Assembly: GCA_910575835.1 (NCBI GenBank)
Contig: CAJTGB010000008.1
Coordinates: 1 to 64,000, forward strand
DNA length: 64,000 nt
Source of the DNA: Lachnospiraceae bacterium
Lineage (GTDB): Bacteria; Bacillota; Clostridia; Lachnospirales; Lachnospiraceae
Direction: 5' to 3'
In this document: positions 63,196 through 64,000 of the stretch, piece after piece
Position numbering within the stretch: the stretch's first letter is position 1
How the letters are laid out: each line of letters begins with the position of its first letter
Position numbers and translations under genes: made by a program
The notes under the pieces: model-generated
Database searches by the model: none
Seen by the model: only the letters and a program-made list of their open reading frames with translations
What the model was told of the DNA's origin: nothing

Positions 63196-64000
63196 ATGGC
63201 TATTCATGAAGAATGCGGCGTATTTGGAGTAAGGGGTACCAAAAAAGGAAATGTGGCAGGCATTGTTTATTATGGGCTCTATGCCCTGCAGCACAGAGGA
63301 CAGGAGAGCTGTGGGATTGTTGTGAATGATGACGGCGTATTTTCTTCCTATAAAGATCTGGGACTTGTCAGTGAAGTGTTTTCTAAAGATACATTCACCC
63401 ATTTTCCGATGGGAAATATGGCGGTGGGACATGTAAGATATGGAACAACCGGAGGGAATACAAGGAATAACTGCCAGCCTGTTGAAGTCAATCACCAGAA
63501 AGGAAAGATGGCGCTGGCGCACAATGGGAATCTGAGCAATGCATTGGAGCTTCGCGATAAGCTGGAATTATCGGGAGCCATTTTCCATACAACCAGTGAT
63601 ACGGAAACCATCGCTTATGTGATTACGAGAGAAAGGCTTATGACGCCAAGCATTGAGGAAGCAGTCAGCAATACCATGAATTTACTGGAAGGAGCTTATT
63701 CGCTGGTGATGATTTCATCTACGAAGATGATTGCGGCAAGGGACCCATATGGGTTCCGGCCGCTTTGCTATGGGAAGACGGCGGACGGGGCATATGTGGC
63801 TGCATCTGAAAGCTGTGCGCTGTCAGCGGTTGGAGCAGAATTTATCCGTGATGTGCTGCCGGGAGAGATTCTGGTGTTTACGGAAAACGGTGTGGAATCA
63901 AGGCGGGAACACTGTGAAAAACAGAGACGGAGAACCTGCATTTTTGAATATATCTATTTTGCAAGACCAGATTCTGTTATAGACGGCATATCCGTACATG
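63196..64000 (+). CDS. purF: Amidophosphoribosyltransferase, partial (runs out of the window)
   Basis: The first 268 codons read MAIHEECGVFGVRGTKKGN... with nucleophile C7 (after propeptide removal it is the N-terminal Cys in the family), LQHRGQESCGIV, GHVRYGTTGG and AHNGNLSNALELRDKL, the class II glutaminase domain, followed by the start of the PRTase part (CIFEYIYFARPDSVIDG). It makes phosphoribosylamine from PRPP and glutamine, the first step of purine synthesis. RBS GGAGGG lies upstream of the ATG. The gene has no stop in the window, so the C-terminal portion is missing here. Confidence 0.95.
   Translation, partial: MAIHEECGVFGVRGTKKGNVAGIVYYGLYALQHRGQESCGIVVNDDGVFSSYKDLGLVSEVFSKDTFTHFPMGNMAVGHVRYGTTGGNTRNNCQPVEVNHQKGKMALAHNGNLSNALELRDKLELSGAIFHTTSDTETIAYVITRERLMTPSIEEAVSNTMNLLEGAYSLVMISSTKMIAARDPYGFRPLCYGKTADGAYVAASESCALSAVGAEFIRDVLPGEILVFTENGVESRREHCEKQRRRTCIFEYIYFARPDSVIDGISVH

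Overview
The window looks like a chromosomal segment of a Gram-positive gut anaerobe of the Lachnospiraceae (Clostridium cluster XIVa) type. The basis is the mix of gene families: MATE/LytTR/GHKL cassettes, DUF4869 and DUF1349 proteins, split archaeal-type glutamate synthase, an Amt-PII fusion and many FtsX-type ABC cassettes, together with strong AGGAGG ribosome binding sites and consensus sigma-A promoters. No rRNA, tRNA, CRISPR array, phage or intact transposase gene was found. Genus or species cannot be named from the sequence alone.

Layout. 1-1.4 kb: an XRE regulator followed by small unrecognised genes and a decayed reading frame. 1.4-10.9 kb: a xylo-oligosaccharide-type locus with a GH120 beta-xylosidase, two AraC regulators, a Gfo/Idh/MocA dehydrogenase and a CUT1 sugar ABC importer without its ATPase. 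The beta-xylosidase and the solute-binding-protein gene share paired GTGCAAA boxes upstream. Two tandem palindromic repeat elements sit at 7.3-7.65 kb, and half of one recurs 55 kb away in front of purF. 11.1-16.4 kb: a secreted or anchored propeller-like protein with a MacB-type ABC pair, then a small gene. 16.5-23.4 kb: a DeoR regulator divergent from an operon of glycerol-kinase-like, GlpA-like, GlpB-like, DUF1667 and EutH-like genes. This is the most unusual functional combination in the window.

23.4-36.2 kb: an HxlR regulator gene (frameshifted) with a flavin reductase, a DUF1349 protein, a truncated histidine kinase, MerR/MATE efflux with a textbook 19-bp-spacer promoter, a LytTR/GHKL two-component system with its own direct-repeat operator, two charged coiled-coil proteins, and a mosaic of acetyltransferases, a CPBP protease and a decayed tyrosine phosphatase. 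36.3-55.4 kb: a small ABC system and then three sensor-transporter cassettes: a VanRS/BceRS-like pair with MacB-type ABC, a second such set, and LytTR/GHKL divergent from a BceAB-like pair. Operators can be read for the first two. A DUF4869/ATPase pair lies between the second and third.

55.5-64 kb: nitrogen and glutamine metabolism. A three-gene split glutamate synthase is divergent from an ammonium transporter fused to a PII domain. Strong promoters and terminator hairpins lie in both leaders. CTP synthase and the start of purF, both glutamine-using, follow.

Several genes carry single-base homopolymer frameshifts (HxlR and the ATPase at 49.4 kb). These may be real decay or sequencing errors. 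All family names are from pattern recognition of the translated sequence; no database search was run.
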